From: UBA6115 sp050953005
GTDB taxonomy: Bacteria > Bacillota > Clostridia > Christensenellales > Aristaeellaceae
Direction of reading: 5' to 3'
DNA length: 42,495 nucleotides
Assembly: GCA_050953005.1 (NCBI GenBank)
Contig: JBMNLV010000007.1
Span: forward strand, 1-42,495
Shown here piece by piece: positions 25,592 through 33,699 of the stretch; position 1 is the stretch's first letter, and each line of letters opens with the position of its first letter. The notes below the pieces were generated by a model. The model ran no database searches and had not been told where the DNA came from. It saw only the letters and a program-made list of their open reading frames with translations. Made by a program: the position numbers and the translations under genes.

Positions 25592-26512
25592 CTACACCAG
25601 GTCCACATGCTTTTTGGCATTGATGGCGCGCTGCAGCTCAGTCAGCAGGAAAATGACCACAAACAGCAGCAGGGCGGCGGCGGAAGCCCGCCCCATGCGG
25701 CCGCTGGTAAAGGCCTGGTCGTAGATATAGTTGACAATCAGGGTGGTGGAGCCCAGCGGCCCGCCATCGGGCGTCATCACGTTGATTTCCGTGAATACCT
25801 TGAAAGAGTTGATGACCCCCATCATGATAATGAAGGAGGTGATGGGACGCAGCAGCGGCAGTTTGATTTTGAAGAACACCTTCATTTCGGTGGCGCCGTC
25901 CATACGCGCCGCCTCAAGGTAGGAATCCGGGATGTTCTGAAGCCCGGACAGGAACAGGATCATGTTGTAGCCCAAACCCTTCCAGACCGAGAAGATGAGA
26001 ATGGACAGCAAAGCGGTGTTTTCATGGTAGAGCCAGCGGCTGGTAGGCAGACCCAGGAAGGAGAGAATCTGGTTAAAGGGGCCGACGCTGGGGTCATAAA
26101 ACCAAATCCAGATCAGGCTGGAGGCCACCACCGGCACCACCACCGGCGAAAAATAGGAGGCGCGCAAAAAGCGTTTACCCGGAATGTTGCGGTCCAGCAT
26201 CACAGCGATCATCAGCGCCAGGGTGGTATCCACGGTCAGCTTAAAGGCAGCGTACTTGACGGTGTTGAACATGGCGTTCCAGAAGCGGTCATTGCCCAGC
26301 AGGTACTCGTAATTACGCAGGCCAATGTTCTTCCCGGTGCCGGTGATCATGGAAAAATTGGAAAAGCTCAGCGAAATTACCTGAACCAGGGGAATGACGA
26401 AAATGAAAATCATAAACGCCAGGGAGGGCAGCAGCAGCGACCAGCCCACCAGCACCGCGTTGAGGCGGTAGGTCCTGCGGCCGATATGAATCTTTCGAGC
26501 GTCCAGGCTCAT
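25592..26512 (-). CDS. Carbohydrate ABC transporter permease (MalF/UgpA type)
   Basis: 306 aa from the ATG at 26512, preceded by GAGGAGG; upstream in-frame codons up to 26581 are a shadow of the preceding gene. Six membrane segments are present. The EAA loop reads EAARMDGATEMKVFFKIKLP, with a following P-L-L-R, diagnostic of the first CUT1 permease. It forms the translocation pore with the neighbouring MalG-type subunit. Confidence 0.92.
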   Translation of the reverse strand: MSLDARKIHIGRRTYRLNAVLVGWSLLLPSLAFMIFIFVIPLVQVISLSFSNFSMITGTGKNIGLRNYEYLLGNDRFWNAMFNTVKYAAFKLTVDTTLALMIAVMLDRNIPGKRFLRASYFSPVVVPVVASSLIWIWFYDPSVGPFNQILSFLGLPTSRWLYHENTALLSILIFSVWKGLGYNMILFLSGLQNIPDSYLEAARMDGATEMKVFFKIKLPLLRPITSFIIMMGVINSFKVFTEINVMTPDGGPLGSTTLIVNYIYDQAFTSGRMGRASAAALLLFVVIFLLTELQRAINAKKHVDLV

Positions 26513-26516
26513 GTTC

Positions 26517-27479
26517 TTACCTCCTCTCGAAGACCATGACCGCGTCCTCCACAAGGCGGACGCACAGGTTGCCGTTTTCAAGGGGGAAGGGGTTGCCGTC
26601 CGCCACCAGGCAGACCTCGGGAAAAAGCCCGCGGAAGCTGAGTTTGTCCCCTGACCTGAACAGCAGCTGGGAAGCGGTCATAAAGGCTGTTTCGCCCTCC
26701 GGTCGATTCTCGAAGCTGACTACAGGCGCGTCCAGCAGCGTCAGCGCCGCCGTGTGCCTGTCGCCCGCCGCCATGCACAGAGCGCCCATCACCGCCCGGC
26801 CGTAGGTGTTGTCCTGCTGCAGGGTAGACAGCACTGCCTGGGCCGGAGAGGCAAGCCCGCCAGGCACCTCCATGCCGTTTTTGCTCACGCGCAGGTCCTT
26901 TGAGATGCAGCTTATCGGAGTGGCCGGCGCTTTCACGCCTTCCCGCGCCAGCTTCAGCGCATCGATCGTGAGCACCCGGCCATCGATAGTGGACAGCAGG
27001 GTGCTGCCCAGCACCAGGTCGTTGAAGCCCAGCGCCAGAAAGCGCTCCCCGTCACGGGCTTCCAGGGCGTCGCAGCAAACAAAGTTGATTTGGTCCTGGG
27101 AAAGGCTTTCCAGCTCATCCATCGTAAGGGCAATGATGGGGCCCACATTGGCTGTGCCGCCCGCTAGGCCCAGGATTTTGGGGCGCGCCGCGCCGGTTTG
27201 CACCAGGCGGCCGGCCACATAGGAGGCCAGGCCGTCGCCGCCCAGCAAGAGATAGAACGCGGGATCCTGCCCATGCAGGGTATCCACCGCGGCATGGAGG
27301 GAAGCTACATAGCCTGTTTGCACTGCCGGCGCTTGATGCACTGTACCGCCGATTTCCTCACCGCCCCAGCCGGCCACCGAATGCACCTTGTGACCCCTGA
27401 GCATCGTGGCCAGACGCGCTGCCTGGTGCGCAGCCCGGCCGCCGGCCGCCTCTTTGCCCACCAATACCGCGATGTTCAT
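26517..27479 (-). CDS. NAD-kinase/AcoX-fold protein (putative small-molecule kinase)
   Basis: 320 aa, soluble. The nucleotide-binding signature of the NAD-kinase/diacylglycerol-kinase fold is present as LLLGGDGLASYVAG (GGDG at 80-83), followed by ILGLAGGTANVGP (107-113), where NAD kinases have a GTxN-type loop. The rest matches the loose group annotated ATP-NAD kinase or AcoX. Its stop lies four bases from the permease start, and its ATG overlaps the dehydrogenase stop. In this operon it is the only candidate kinase, so it may phosphorylate the imported sugar; this is inference, and a polyphosphate/ATP-NAD kinase role cannot be excluded. Confidence 0.72.
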   Translation of the reverse strand: MNIAVLVGKEAAGGRAAHQAARLATMLRGHKVHSVAGWGGEEIGGTVHQAPAVQTGYVASLHAAVDTLHGQDPAFYLLLGGDGLASYVAGRLVQTGAARPKILGLAGGTANVGPIIALTMDELESLSQDQINFVCCDALEARDGERFLALGFNDLVLGSTLLSTIDGRVLTIDALKLAREGVKAPATPISCISKDLRVSKNGMEVPGGLASPAQAVLSTLQQDNTYGRAVMGALCMAAGDRHTAALTLLDAPVVSFENRPEGETAFMTASQLLFRSGDKLSFRGLFPEVCLVADGNPFPLENGNLCVRLVEDAVMVFERR

Positions 27480-28444
27480 GGCTTCAGCATCACTTTGAAG
27501 GTCTCGCCGCGCGACAGCAGGTCGAAGGCCTCAGCGGCCTGCTCCATGGGAAACTCCCTGGTAATCAGCTGCCTGTAGGCTGCCGGATTCTCCTTGATCA
27601 TCCGGTAGGCCTCATGGAAATGCCGCAGCGCGAAGCCTGAGGAGCCGGTTACCGTCACCGCCCGGTAATGTACCGCGGCAGCGTCGGTCAGAAAACTGCT
27701 GCCGGAGGGCAGGCCTGCAAACACATTGATTTTGGCGCCCGGCGCGACGCCGGCGATGACCTGCGTGACCACTTCGGGCAGGTTTACCGCGATGGCCGCG
27801 CGGTCATACTGCCCGAATTTCACATCATCCGGCGTCTGGCTGGGGATTCCCATGGATTCCAGCATCTTCCGGCGCAGGGCATTGGGTTCGGACACCATGA
27901 CCTTAGCGCCAGACTGCTGACCCAGGCGGGCGAACAACGCGCCCATGGGGCCGCCGCCCGCTACCAGCAGGCTGCATCCGGGTTTCAAATCGATTTTTTC
28001 CGCGCCCCGGACTACGCAGGCCAGGGGTTCGGTCAGCACAAAAGCTTTGTCGTAGTCTTCCAGCTTGATAACACCTTCCTTGACCAGGCCTTCAGGAACC
28101 GCGAAGCGCTCCACGAACATGCCGGTAGGTACAAAGTGCTTGTTGTTGCACAGCTCGCCCAGGTCTTTCCCGCACATCACGCACTTGCCGCAATTGCCAT
28201 AGGGCGCGGTCACTACATAGTCCCCGGGAGCGAAGCCGGTGGCAGGCTCAGCCTTCAGCACCCGTCCGATGCTCTCATGCCCAAGGACGGCAGGCGGCTT
28301 GAACATGGGGTGTCCCTTCAGGTAGGTTTTCAAATCGGTTCCGCAAATGGCAGCCCCCAGCACATCCACGACAAAAGAACCCTGGGCTTCAGGCACCTCC
28401 TGTATCGCCAGTTTTTTCTCCCCCAGATACATCAGTGCTTTCAC
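27476..28444 (-). CDS. Zinc-dependent medium-chain alcohol dehydrogenase
   Basis: 322 aa. The GTG start at 28444 overlaps the regulator stop and has AGGAGG upstream. The catalytic zinc region is ICGTDLKTY plus LGHESIG, and the structural zinc cysteines are in NCGKCVMCGKDLGELC. The Rossmann loop reads VAGGGPMGALFARLG. It belongs to the sorbitol/threonine dehydrogenase branch and oxidises a secondary alcohol on a sugar or polyol (phosphate) with NAD(P)+. Position between the regulator and the kinase-like gene suggests it acts early in the pathway of the imported carbohydrate. Confidence 0.9.
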   Translation of the reverse strand: MKALMYLGEKKLAIQEVPEAQGSFVVDVLGAAICGTDLKTYLKGHPMFKPPAVLGHESIGRVLKAEPATGFAPGDYVVTAPYGNCGKCVMCGKDLGELCNNKHFVPTGMFVERFAVPEGLVKEGVIKLEDYDKAFVLTEPLACVVRGAEKIDLKPGCSLLVAGGGPMGALFARLGQQSGAKVMVSEPNALRRKMLESMGIPSQTPDDVKFGQYDRAAIAVNLPEVVTQVIAGVAPGAKINVFAGLPSGSSFLTDAAAVHYRAVTVTGSSGFALRHFHEAYRMIKENPAAYRQLITREFPMEQAAEAFDLLSRGETFKVMLKP

Positions 28445-29415
28445 GATCGTTCCTCCTCTTTAAGCTCTTGTTCCATCAGTTCCGCAGTGCGGCTGTCCGT
28501 AACCAAACGCTTGAAAAACCCTAATCTTCCACCCTGGATAAGACCTTTAACCTTCTCAGCGCCGCCAGCCAGGCATATGGTGACAGGGATGTTTTTTAAA
28601 TCATGCAGCCTGAAGGCTATCTGGATGTAATCCTCGTCACTGCAGTCCAAAAGGCGCCCATCCCTGAAGAAAAACTGGCTGAGGATTTCCCCGTCCGCCC
28701 CGCTGTTGCGCACCCTCTGGTAATACAGCGGCTTCACTTCCTCTCCCATGAAATGCTCACTCTGGCGGATGGTGCCCAGGCCGAAGACCGCGGCGTCAAG
28801 CACCTTCCAATAATCCTTCAATCTCTCAATCCGCGCGTCATCGATGCCTGCCAATTGAAATTGCTTCTGGCGGAAGGTAGGCAGGGTCAACAGGTAACTG
28901 CGGCCCTTTCGCCGCTCAGCGATACGGTCGATGATGGTATTGGTCTGAAAAGCGGAGTCATTGATCCCGGAAACACCGATCAGCGGTACATACAATGCGT
29001 TTTGCCTGCCTTTGCTGAAGGGTAGCTGCAGGCTGGTCTCATACACGGTGCGCCCCCAGCCAAAGCCAATGATGTGCGCATCGCGCAGCGCCTCCAGCAG
29101 GTAGATGGAGGCGGAAGATGCGATGGCCCGCTGTATGGCCAGCTCCCGGTTGGAGGAGCAGGGCGCGATAACCACTTTTTCCAGGCCCAGGGCTTCCTCC
29201 AGGCGCTTTTCCATGGCTGAAAAGCCGGGAAAGTCCGGCAGGGAAACCGATACCTTGACAATGCCCAGCTCCCTGGCTCGGCTGAGGTAACGGGAAATCT
29301 GAGAGCGGGAAATTCGTTCCAGTTCAGCGATTTCCTCCTGCATCAGACCGTCCTGGTAGTAATAGCAGGCAATCTTGTACAGCAGGTTGAGGTCGCCCTC
29401 GCGGCTTTTGTCCAT
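28441..29415 (-). CDS. SorC/DeoR-family sugar-binding transcriptional regulator
   Basis: 324 aa, normal family length. The N-terminal helix-turn-helix is at about 20-55 (YYQDGLMQEEIAELERISRSQISR), and the C-terminal effector domain (about 60-320) has the SIS-like sugar-phosphate pocket with GFGWGRTVYET and AVFGLGTIRQ. SorC regulators (DeoR, LsrR, CggR, SorC) sense a phosphorylated pathway intermediate and usually control their own operon. Here it is the second gene, and the palindrome at 30261-30276 in the operon promoter is the likely target. Confidence 0.92.
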   Translation of the reverse strand: MDKSREGDLNLLYKIACYYYQDGLMQEEIAELERISRSQISRYLSRARELGIVKVSVSLPDFPGFSAMEKRLEEALGLEKVVIAPCSSNRELAIQRAIASSASIYLLEALRDAHIIGFGWGRTVYETSLQLPFSKGRQNALYVPLIGVSGINDSAFQTNTIIDRIAERRKGRSYLLTLPTFRQKQFQLAGIDDARIERLKDYWKVLDAAVFGLGTIRQSEHFMGEEVKPLYYQRVRNSGADGEILSQFFFRDGRLLDCSDEDYIQIAFRLHDLKNIPVTICLAGGAEKVKGLIQGGRLGFFKRLVTDSRTAELMEQELKEEERS

Positions 29416-29442
29416 GTTCTTATCCTACAAATCAGGATGCGC

Positions 29443-30162
29443 TCATCCTCGCAGGATGCCGTCCAGTGTCCGAATCAACTGCCCGGCCTGCGGGTTCTGG
29501 AACAGGTTGCGCCCAAAGGCAAATCCCTTAACGCCAACATCCACCGCCCTTCTGGCCACACTGGCAATGTCCTGATCCTTAGGGCCGCCAGCCAAAATGA
29601 TGGGGACCGGGCAATATGCCACCACTTTGTCAAAATTCTCCGTATAAAAAGCTTTCACAACATCCGCCCCCAGCTCCGCAGCGATGCGCGCGCCATTGGC
29701 CTGGATGTCATAGGTCATGGTCTTGCTGAAGTCACTGGCAAGAATCTCGGCTACTACCGGAATGCCCAGTTGATGGTAGGCGTCAATGGCGCTGGCGGCG
29801 TCCTGCAGGCTCTGGTAGTCCGCTCCGCCGATGGTCACCATCATCACCACGGCGTCCGCTCCCAAACGCAAAGCGGTCTGCGGGCTGACATGGTTGCGGT
29901 GGACATTGGTGAAATCTGTTGCCTGCATACTGCCGCCAAAACCGGCACGCAGCAACAGCTTCTTGCCCAGCAGGGCGGGCTCCTGCATCACAGCCGCCGG
30001 GCCCACATTCATCAGAAAGCCGTCCAGGAGGCTGTCCGCATATTGCCGCGCCAGGTCCAAAGGCTTTTCCAGGCCTCCCATCAATCCCCCCTGAGCATGG
30101 TCCATTGCCAGCACCATCAGCTTCCCTTGATTTGAGAACAAGCGTTTTGTCTGCCTTGTCAT
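29443..30162 (-). CDS. Class I aldolase (LsrF/DeoC-FbaB family)
   Basis: 239 aa, TIM barrel. The N-terminal AMDHAQG (19-25) matches the phosphate/active-site strand of class I archaeal-type FBA and LsrF. The Schiff-base lysine is K170 in GADVVKAFY, and the phosphate-binding loop is LAGGPK (190-195). Metal-independent aldol cleavage or thiolysis of a ketose phosphate is expected. As first gene of a SorC-regulated operon with an importer, it parallels LsrF of the AI-2 system, though the substrate here is unknown. Confidence 0.85.
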   Translation of the reverse strand: MTRQTKRLFSNQGKLMVLAMDHAQGGLMGGLEKPLDLARQYADSLLDGFLMNVGPAAVMQEPALLGKKLLLRAGFGGSMQATDFTNVHRNHVSPQTALRLGADAVVMMVTIGGADYQSLQDAASAIDAYHQLGIPVVAEILASDFSKTMTYDIQANGARIAAELGADVVKAFYTENFDKVVAYCPVPIILAGGPKDQDIASVARRAVDVGVKGFAFGRNLFQNPQAGQLIRTLDGILRG

Positions 30163-30256
30163 TACAATTCTTCCGTCCTTTCAAACACGATACGAATATC
30201 TTGTGTCTTTTGCTCAGTCCAGTTGTCAGCAAAGCCTGTCTTTCTTAACTGTTTTC

Positions 30257-30285
30257 ACTATATCCGGCACCGGATACGCTGTCAA
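30257..30285 (-). promoter_or_regulatory. Promoter of the SorC carbohydrate operon
   Basis: On the minus strand a perfect -35 (TTGACA, 30280-30285), exactly 17 nt, and TATAGT (30257-30262). The predicted start near 30250 leaves an ~88-nt leader before the aldolase gene. Confidence 0.88.
30261..30276. promoter_or_regulatory. Operator palindrome inside the SorC operon promoter
   Basis: TATCCGG-CA-CCGGATA is a perfect 7+2+7 inverted repeat filling the -35/-10 spacer and overlapping the first two bases of the -10. A protein bound here would block RNA polymerase. The SorC-family regulator of the same operon is the obvious candidate, but this is inference. A 15/16 copy lies at 14096-14111. Confidence 0.75.
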
Positions 30286-30286
30286 C

Positions 30287-30668
30287 GCGCCAGGCGCATT
30301 TTGCACAAATGTGCGTATCATATGTTTACTTATTTTTTACATTCAGCTCTCCTTCATTTTATATATTTTATTGTCCGGCATGAAAAATCCGAGACGGTTG
30401 ATACCGTATCAATATTTCCCGCTTCACAACCCTTGTGCGGACGCGGAAGCAGTTGAGACATAATCGATGATAATAAGATTTACAAGAAGCGTAGAATCCC
30501 TTGTGATTTTGACGCGCCTGTCAATGTGGTTGAATGGCAGACGCGTCGGACTCATAATCATATATTATGTAATTATGTACGTACGATAAATTTGGATAAA
30601 AACACAGGAAGAATAATATGCTACCAATAAACTGGGCAGCCTCGCTTATACTGTAATTTGATGCCTTA
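30287..30668. other. Intergenic between the two leftward carbohydrate operons
   Basis: About 380 bp, A+T-rich. I see no gene with a credible start and coding character, and no clear terminator after the aldo-keto reductase. A 6-bp inverted repeat (GACGCG/CGCGTC, near 30510-30546) and an alternating TACGTACG stretch near 30580 are visible but unexplained. Confidence 0.5.
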
Positions 30669-31676
30669 TTATTTCTTTATCGTTCCATCCTCATCCCATA
30701 AGTCACGCCAGTCATTGGCCCCCGGCCATAAAAACACCTGTCCCTTGATGAAGCGGCAGTTGCGTTCGGCTTTTTTCATATGCGCCATTTCAGCCTCCGT
30801 CAGTGGATCCTCTGTAACACAGCGGAGATTGGACACATAGTTGCGCATAGAGAAAGGGATGGGCACCTGGCCGCGCTGTACTGCCCATTTCAGACAGATA
30901 TGCGCGGGGTGAACGCCGTGGGCCTCGGCAATTTCCACAACTTCAGGAATCTCGGTGACAGTGATATCCTCGGGCGTCCTGTCCCTTTCCGGCCTGGAAG
31001 GGCTGCCGATGGGGCAGAAACCAACCGGCAGCAGGCGCTGGCTGACAAGGTACTCAAACAGTTCCTGTTGCTGAAAAGCGGGATGGAGTTCCAATTGCAC
31101 CAGCGAGGGCCTGATTCGACACAACGGCAGCACGGCTTCCAGCTTGGGGATGGTCATGTTGCTCATTCCCAAATGCCTGACCAGCCCCATGTGTTTCAAG
31201 CGTTCCATCTGTCGCCAGGTTGCCATGAATTCCTCAACGGTAAAAGGCTTGCTGTCCGGGTTCCTGCTGTCGCCATCGCAGCCTGGCGCATGATAATTGG
31301 GAAACGGCCAATGGATATAGTAGGAATCAAGATAATCAATCCTCAAATCGCGCAGGGTTCTCGCGCAGGACAGCAGAACATCGCCCTGCCCGTGCATATC
31401 ATTCCAAACTTTTGATGAAATGAACAGATCCTCGCGTTTGACGGCGCCTTCCCGGAACGCTTCCTGAAACACTGCTCCGATGCTGTCCTCATTGCCGTAT
31501 ACGGACGCGCAATCAAACAGACGGTACCCACAGCGGATGGCCCCCGCGACAGCTTCCGCGACCTGCCCAGGCGGCACGTGGTCGCTGCCAAAAGTTCCCA
31601 TCCCGATGCAGGGAATCCTGTCCCCATTGGCCAGCACATGCGCCGGCACCAGCGCCGGATCAATTCTTTCCGTCAT
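30669..31676 (-). CDS. Aldo/keto reductase
   Basis: 335 aa, (beta/alpha)8 AKR fold. The catalytic tetrad is complete: D55 and Y60 in FDCASVYGNE, K89 in SSKVWN, H122 in YYIHWP. The GMGTFG start and the C-terminal SMRNYVSNL nucleotide-binding region fit the AKR group that reduces aldoses and ketoses with NADPH. As last gene of the galactitol/tagatose-type operon it could interconvert an aldose such as galactose with its polyol, feeding the pathway; direction and substrate are inferred. Confidence 0.9.
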   Translation of the reverse strand: MTERIDPALVPAHVLANGDRIPCIGMGTFGSDHVPPGQVAEAVAGAIRCGYRLFDCASVYGNEDSIGAVFQEAFREGAVKREDLFISSKVWNDMHGQGDVLLSCARTLRDLRIDYLDSYYIHWPFPNYHAPGCDGDSRNPDSKPFTVEEFMATWRQMERLKHMGLVRHLGMSNMTIPKLEAVLPLCRIRPSLVQLELHPAFQQQELFEYLVSQRLLPVGFCPIGSPSRPERDRTPEDITVTEIPEVVEIAEAHGVHPAHICLKWAVQRGQVPIPFSMRNYVSNLRCVTEDPLTEAEMAHMKKAERNCRFIKGQVFLWPGANDWRDLWDEDGTIKK

Positions 31677-31712
31677 CCTGTCCTTCTTTCCCGTTCAAAA
31701 ATGGTCTGCTGT

Positions 31713-32645
31713 TCATAGTCTGTGGATTGTTACCAGCGGCTTTATTTCAGACAAGTCCTCGTCCAGGAACTCCGCGGTCCCAATTGACAGGGCGCTGGCA
31801 GATGAAACGGCAACCGCGAGACGGATCTGATCTTCTATCTTTTCTCCACGCACTCTTCCTACCGCGAACCCCGCTACCATGCTGTCCCCACAGCCGACCG
31901 TATTCCCGGGGCGAATCTTTGGCGGCTTCCCGGAGTATCTTCCCTGACCGCAGGAAACGAACACCCCCTTCGCCCCCAAGGAAATCGCTACAGTCTCAGC
32001 GCCTTTCTGATGCATGATGTCCGCCGCTCTTGTCAGGTCTTCGTTCGCCAGCGGGCGAAAGCCCACAATCGAGGCAATTTCATCTATGTTGGGCTTTACG
32101 AAATCGGGGCATGCCGCCAACGCTTCCTGAAGGCAAAAACCGCTGGTATCCAAAAGGACTTCCTTTCCTCTGCTGTGGCACAAGCGTATCAGGTCCGCGT
32201 AAAAAGAGGCAGGCACCCCCCTGGGAAGGCTTCCGGAAAAGACAACCAAGTCCGCCAATGGAAGACGCTCCGTGAAATCCCTCACAAACGCTTCCGCCTC
32301 CAGCCGGGAGACAATCGCGCCAGGCTCCAGATATTCCGTGCTTTCGCCGCTTGACAGGTCCCAGCAGTTGATGCAGCAGCGCGTTTCCGATGCGACTTGC
32401 GTAAAAGCGCGGCGAATCCTGTCCTGGCGTCCTACCAGCGACTCGAAATATTGGCCGTTAAAGCCGCCGACAAAGCCCATCGCCGTCACCTCCTCACCGA
32501 GCCGAGCCGCCACGCGGGACACATTCATGCCTTTGCCCCCGGCGCTATCGCGGACTTCCTTGACGCGCATCACGGCATTCGGGGTGTGCTTTTCCAAAAG
32601 GTACAGCTTGTCTACCGACGCATTCAGCGTCACTGTCAGTATCAT
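31713..32645 (-). CDS. PfkB-family hexose-phosphate kinase (tagatose-6-P kinase / 1-phosphofructokinase type)
   Basis: 310 aa. PfkB signature 1 is GGKGMNVSRVA (36-46) and signature 2 contains the catalytic Asp in GCGDS (251-255, D254). The start (TVTLNASVDKLYLL) and overall length fit the LacC/FruK subfamily, which phosphorylates tagatose-6-phosphate or fructose-1-phosphate to the bisphosphate. With a class II aldolase and a GatD-like dehydrogenase in the operon, tagatose-6-phosphate kinase is the better guess. It starts eight bases after the gatD-like gene. Confidence 0.88.
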   Translation of the reverse strand: MILTVTLNASVDKLYLLEKHTPNAVMRVKEVRDSAGGKGMNVSRVAARLGEEVTAMGFVGGFNGQYFESLVGRQDRIRRAFTQVASETRCCINCWDLSSGESTEYLEPGAIVSRLEAEAFVRDFTERLPLADLVVFSGSLPRGVPASFYADLIRLCHSRGKEVLLDTSGFCLQEALAACPDFVKPNIDEIASIVGFRPLANEDLTRAADIMHQKGAETVAISLGAKGVFVSCGQGRYSGKPPKIRPGNTVGCGDSMVAGFAVGRVRGEKIEDQIRLAVAVSSASALSIGTAEFLDEDLSEIKPLVTIHRL

Positions 32646-32652
32646 GAAGGCA

Positions 32653-33699
32653 TCATCCGTTCGTCAGCATAATCTTCCCATGAACCCGGGAAGGTTCCAG
32701 ATAAAGCTGAAACGCTTCCGCCGCCTGGCTCATGGGATAGGTTCTGAAAATCAGGGAAGGATCAAATCTCAAACCTCCATTTTTGAAAAAATGGGCGGTT
32801 AGGCTCCACTCTTCACCGGGGAACGGAGAGGAATAACTCATCCAGCTGCCGGTCAGGTGGAATTCCTTCCGGTTCATATTTTCCCATTGGCGGGGCGTGA
32901 AAGTTAAATCGCTGCCGGGCGTGCCGATGAAGCAAAGCTGTGCCTTGTTTGCAGCCAGTTCAAACGCCATCTTCATCGTGACAGCGTTTCCCGCGGTTTC
33001 AAACACATAGTCAAACCCTTGCCCTTTCGTCATCTCCAGGGCTCGGTCCAAAAAATCAGGCTCCAGAGTATTGATGGCGGAATCGGCTCCCATCCGCTCA
33101 GCCAGCGCAAGCCGGCTGCTGTCAATATCGAACGCGGCCAGGTTCCGGGCTCCGAAAATCCGTGCCCATTGAAGCGCGAAAATGCCGATGGTGCCGCACC
33201 CCAACACCGCAACGCTCCCGCCGCCGCGGAATTCGCCTTGGCGCAGCCCATGCAGGGATACGGCAGCCGGCTCAAACATAGCGGCGTGCTCATAGGGAAT
33301 TCCGCGATAATATGGAATTGCGTTGATTTCCGGCAGCACGACATAATCCGCAAACGCCCCCTGTTCACGGCTGCCGATGAAGCTGTAATGCTTGCACAAG
33401 GCATAGTTTCCCCGCACGCAGTCCCTGCAGCGCATGCACGGAAGCAAGGGGATCCCGCTGACCGTGTCGCCAGTCTTCAGGGATGTGACCCCTTCACCGA
33501 CTTCTACCACATCACCGGAAAACTCATGGCCCAGGACAATGGGGTAAAAATGTGCGCCGTTGCGCAGAACGCGCGGCACATCGCTGCCGCAAATCCCCGC
33601 TGCGCGGACGCGCACCCTGACCGTGCCCGGCCGGACGACGGGAGTTTCCCAATCCGTGTACCGCAGATCCCTGTTGCCAAATAATACTGCCGCTTTCAC
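32653..33699 (-). CDS. gatD: Galactitol-1-phosphate 5-dehydrogenase-like zinc alcohol dehydrogenase
   Basis: 348 aa from a GTG overlapping the kinase stop (GTGA). Zinc-enzyme motifs: catalytic ICGSDVPRV and LGHEFSG, structural cysteines in PCMRCRDCVRGNYALC, Rossmann GCGTIG. GatD-specific stretches are present: RNGAHFYPIVLGHEFSG, YSFIGSREQGAFA and, near the C-terminus, LTGSWMSYSSPFPGEEW, closely matching the E. coli enzyme as I remember it. It would oxidise galactitol-1-phosphate to tagatose-6-phosphate with NAD+. Confidence 0.82.
   Translation of the reverse strand: MKAAVLFGNRDLRYTDWETPVVRPGTVRVRVRAAGICGSDVPRVLRNGAHFYPIVLGHEFSGDVVEVGEGVTSLKTGDTVSGIPLLPCMRCRDCVRGNYALCKHYSFIGSREQGAFADYVVLPEINAIPYYRGIPYEHAAMFEPAAVSLHGLRQGEFRGGGSVAVLGCGTIGIFALQWARIFGARNLAAFDIDSSRLALAERMGADSAINTLEPDFLDRALEMTKGQGFDYVFETAGNAVTMKMAFELAANKAQLCFIGTPGSDLTFTPRQWENMNRKEFHLTGSWMSYSSPFPGEEWSLTAHFFKNGGLRFDPSLIFRTYPMSQAAEAFQLYLEPSRVHGKIMLTNG

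Noticed and set aside
25328..26539. A 403-codon frame opposite the two permeases
   Set aside because: Antisense shadow spanning two genes and their junction.
30203..30463. An 86-codon frame with a hydrophobic stretch in the intergenic region
   Set aside because: Overlaps the SorC operon promoter and operator, with no convincing ribosome binding site.
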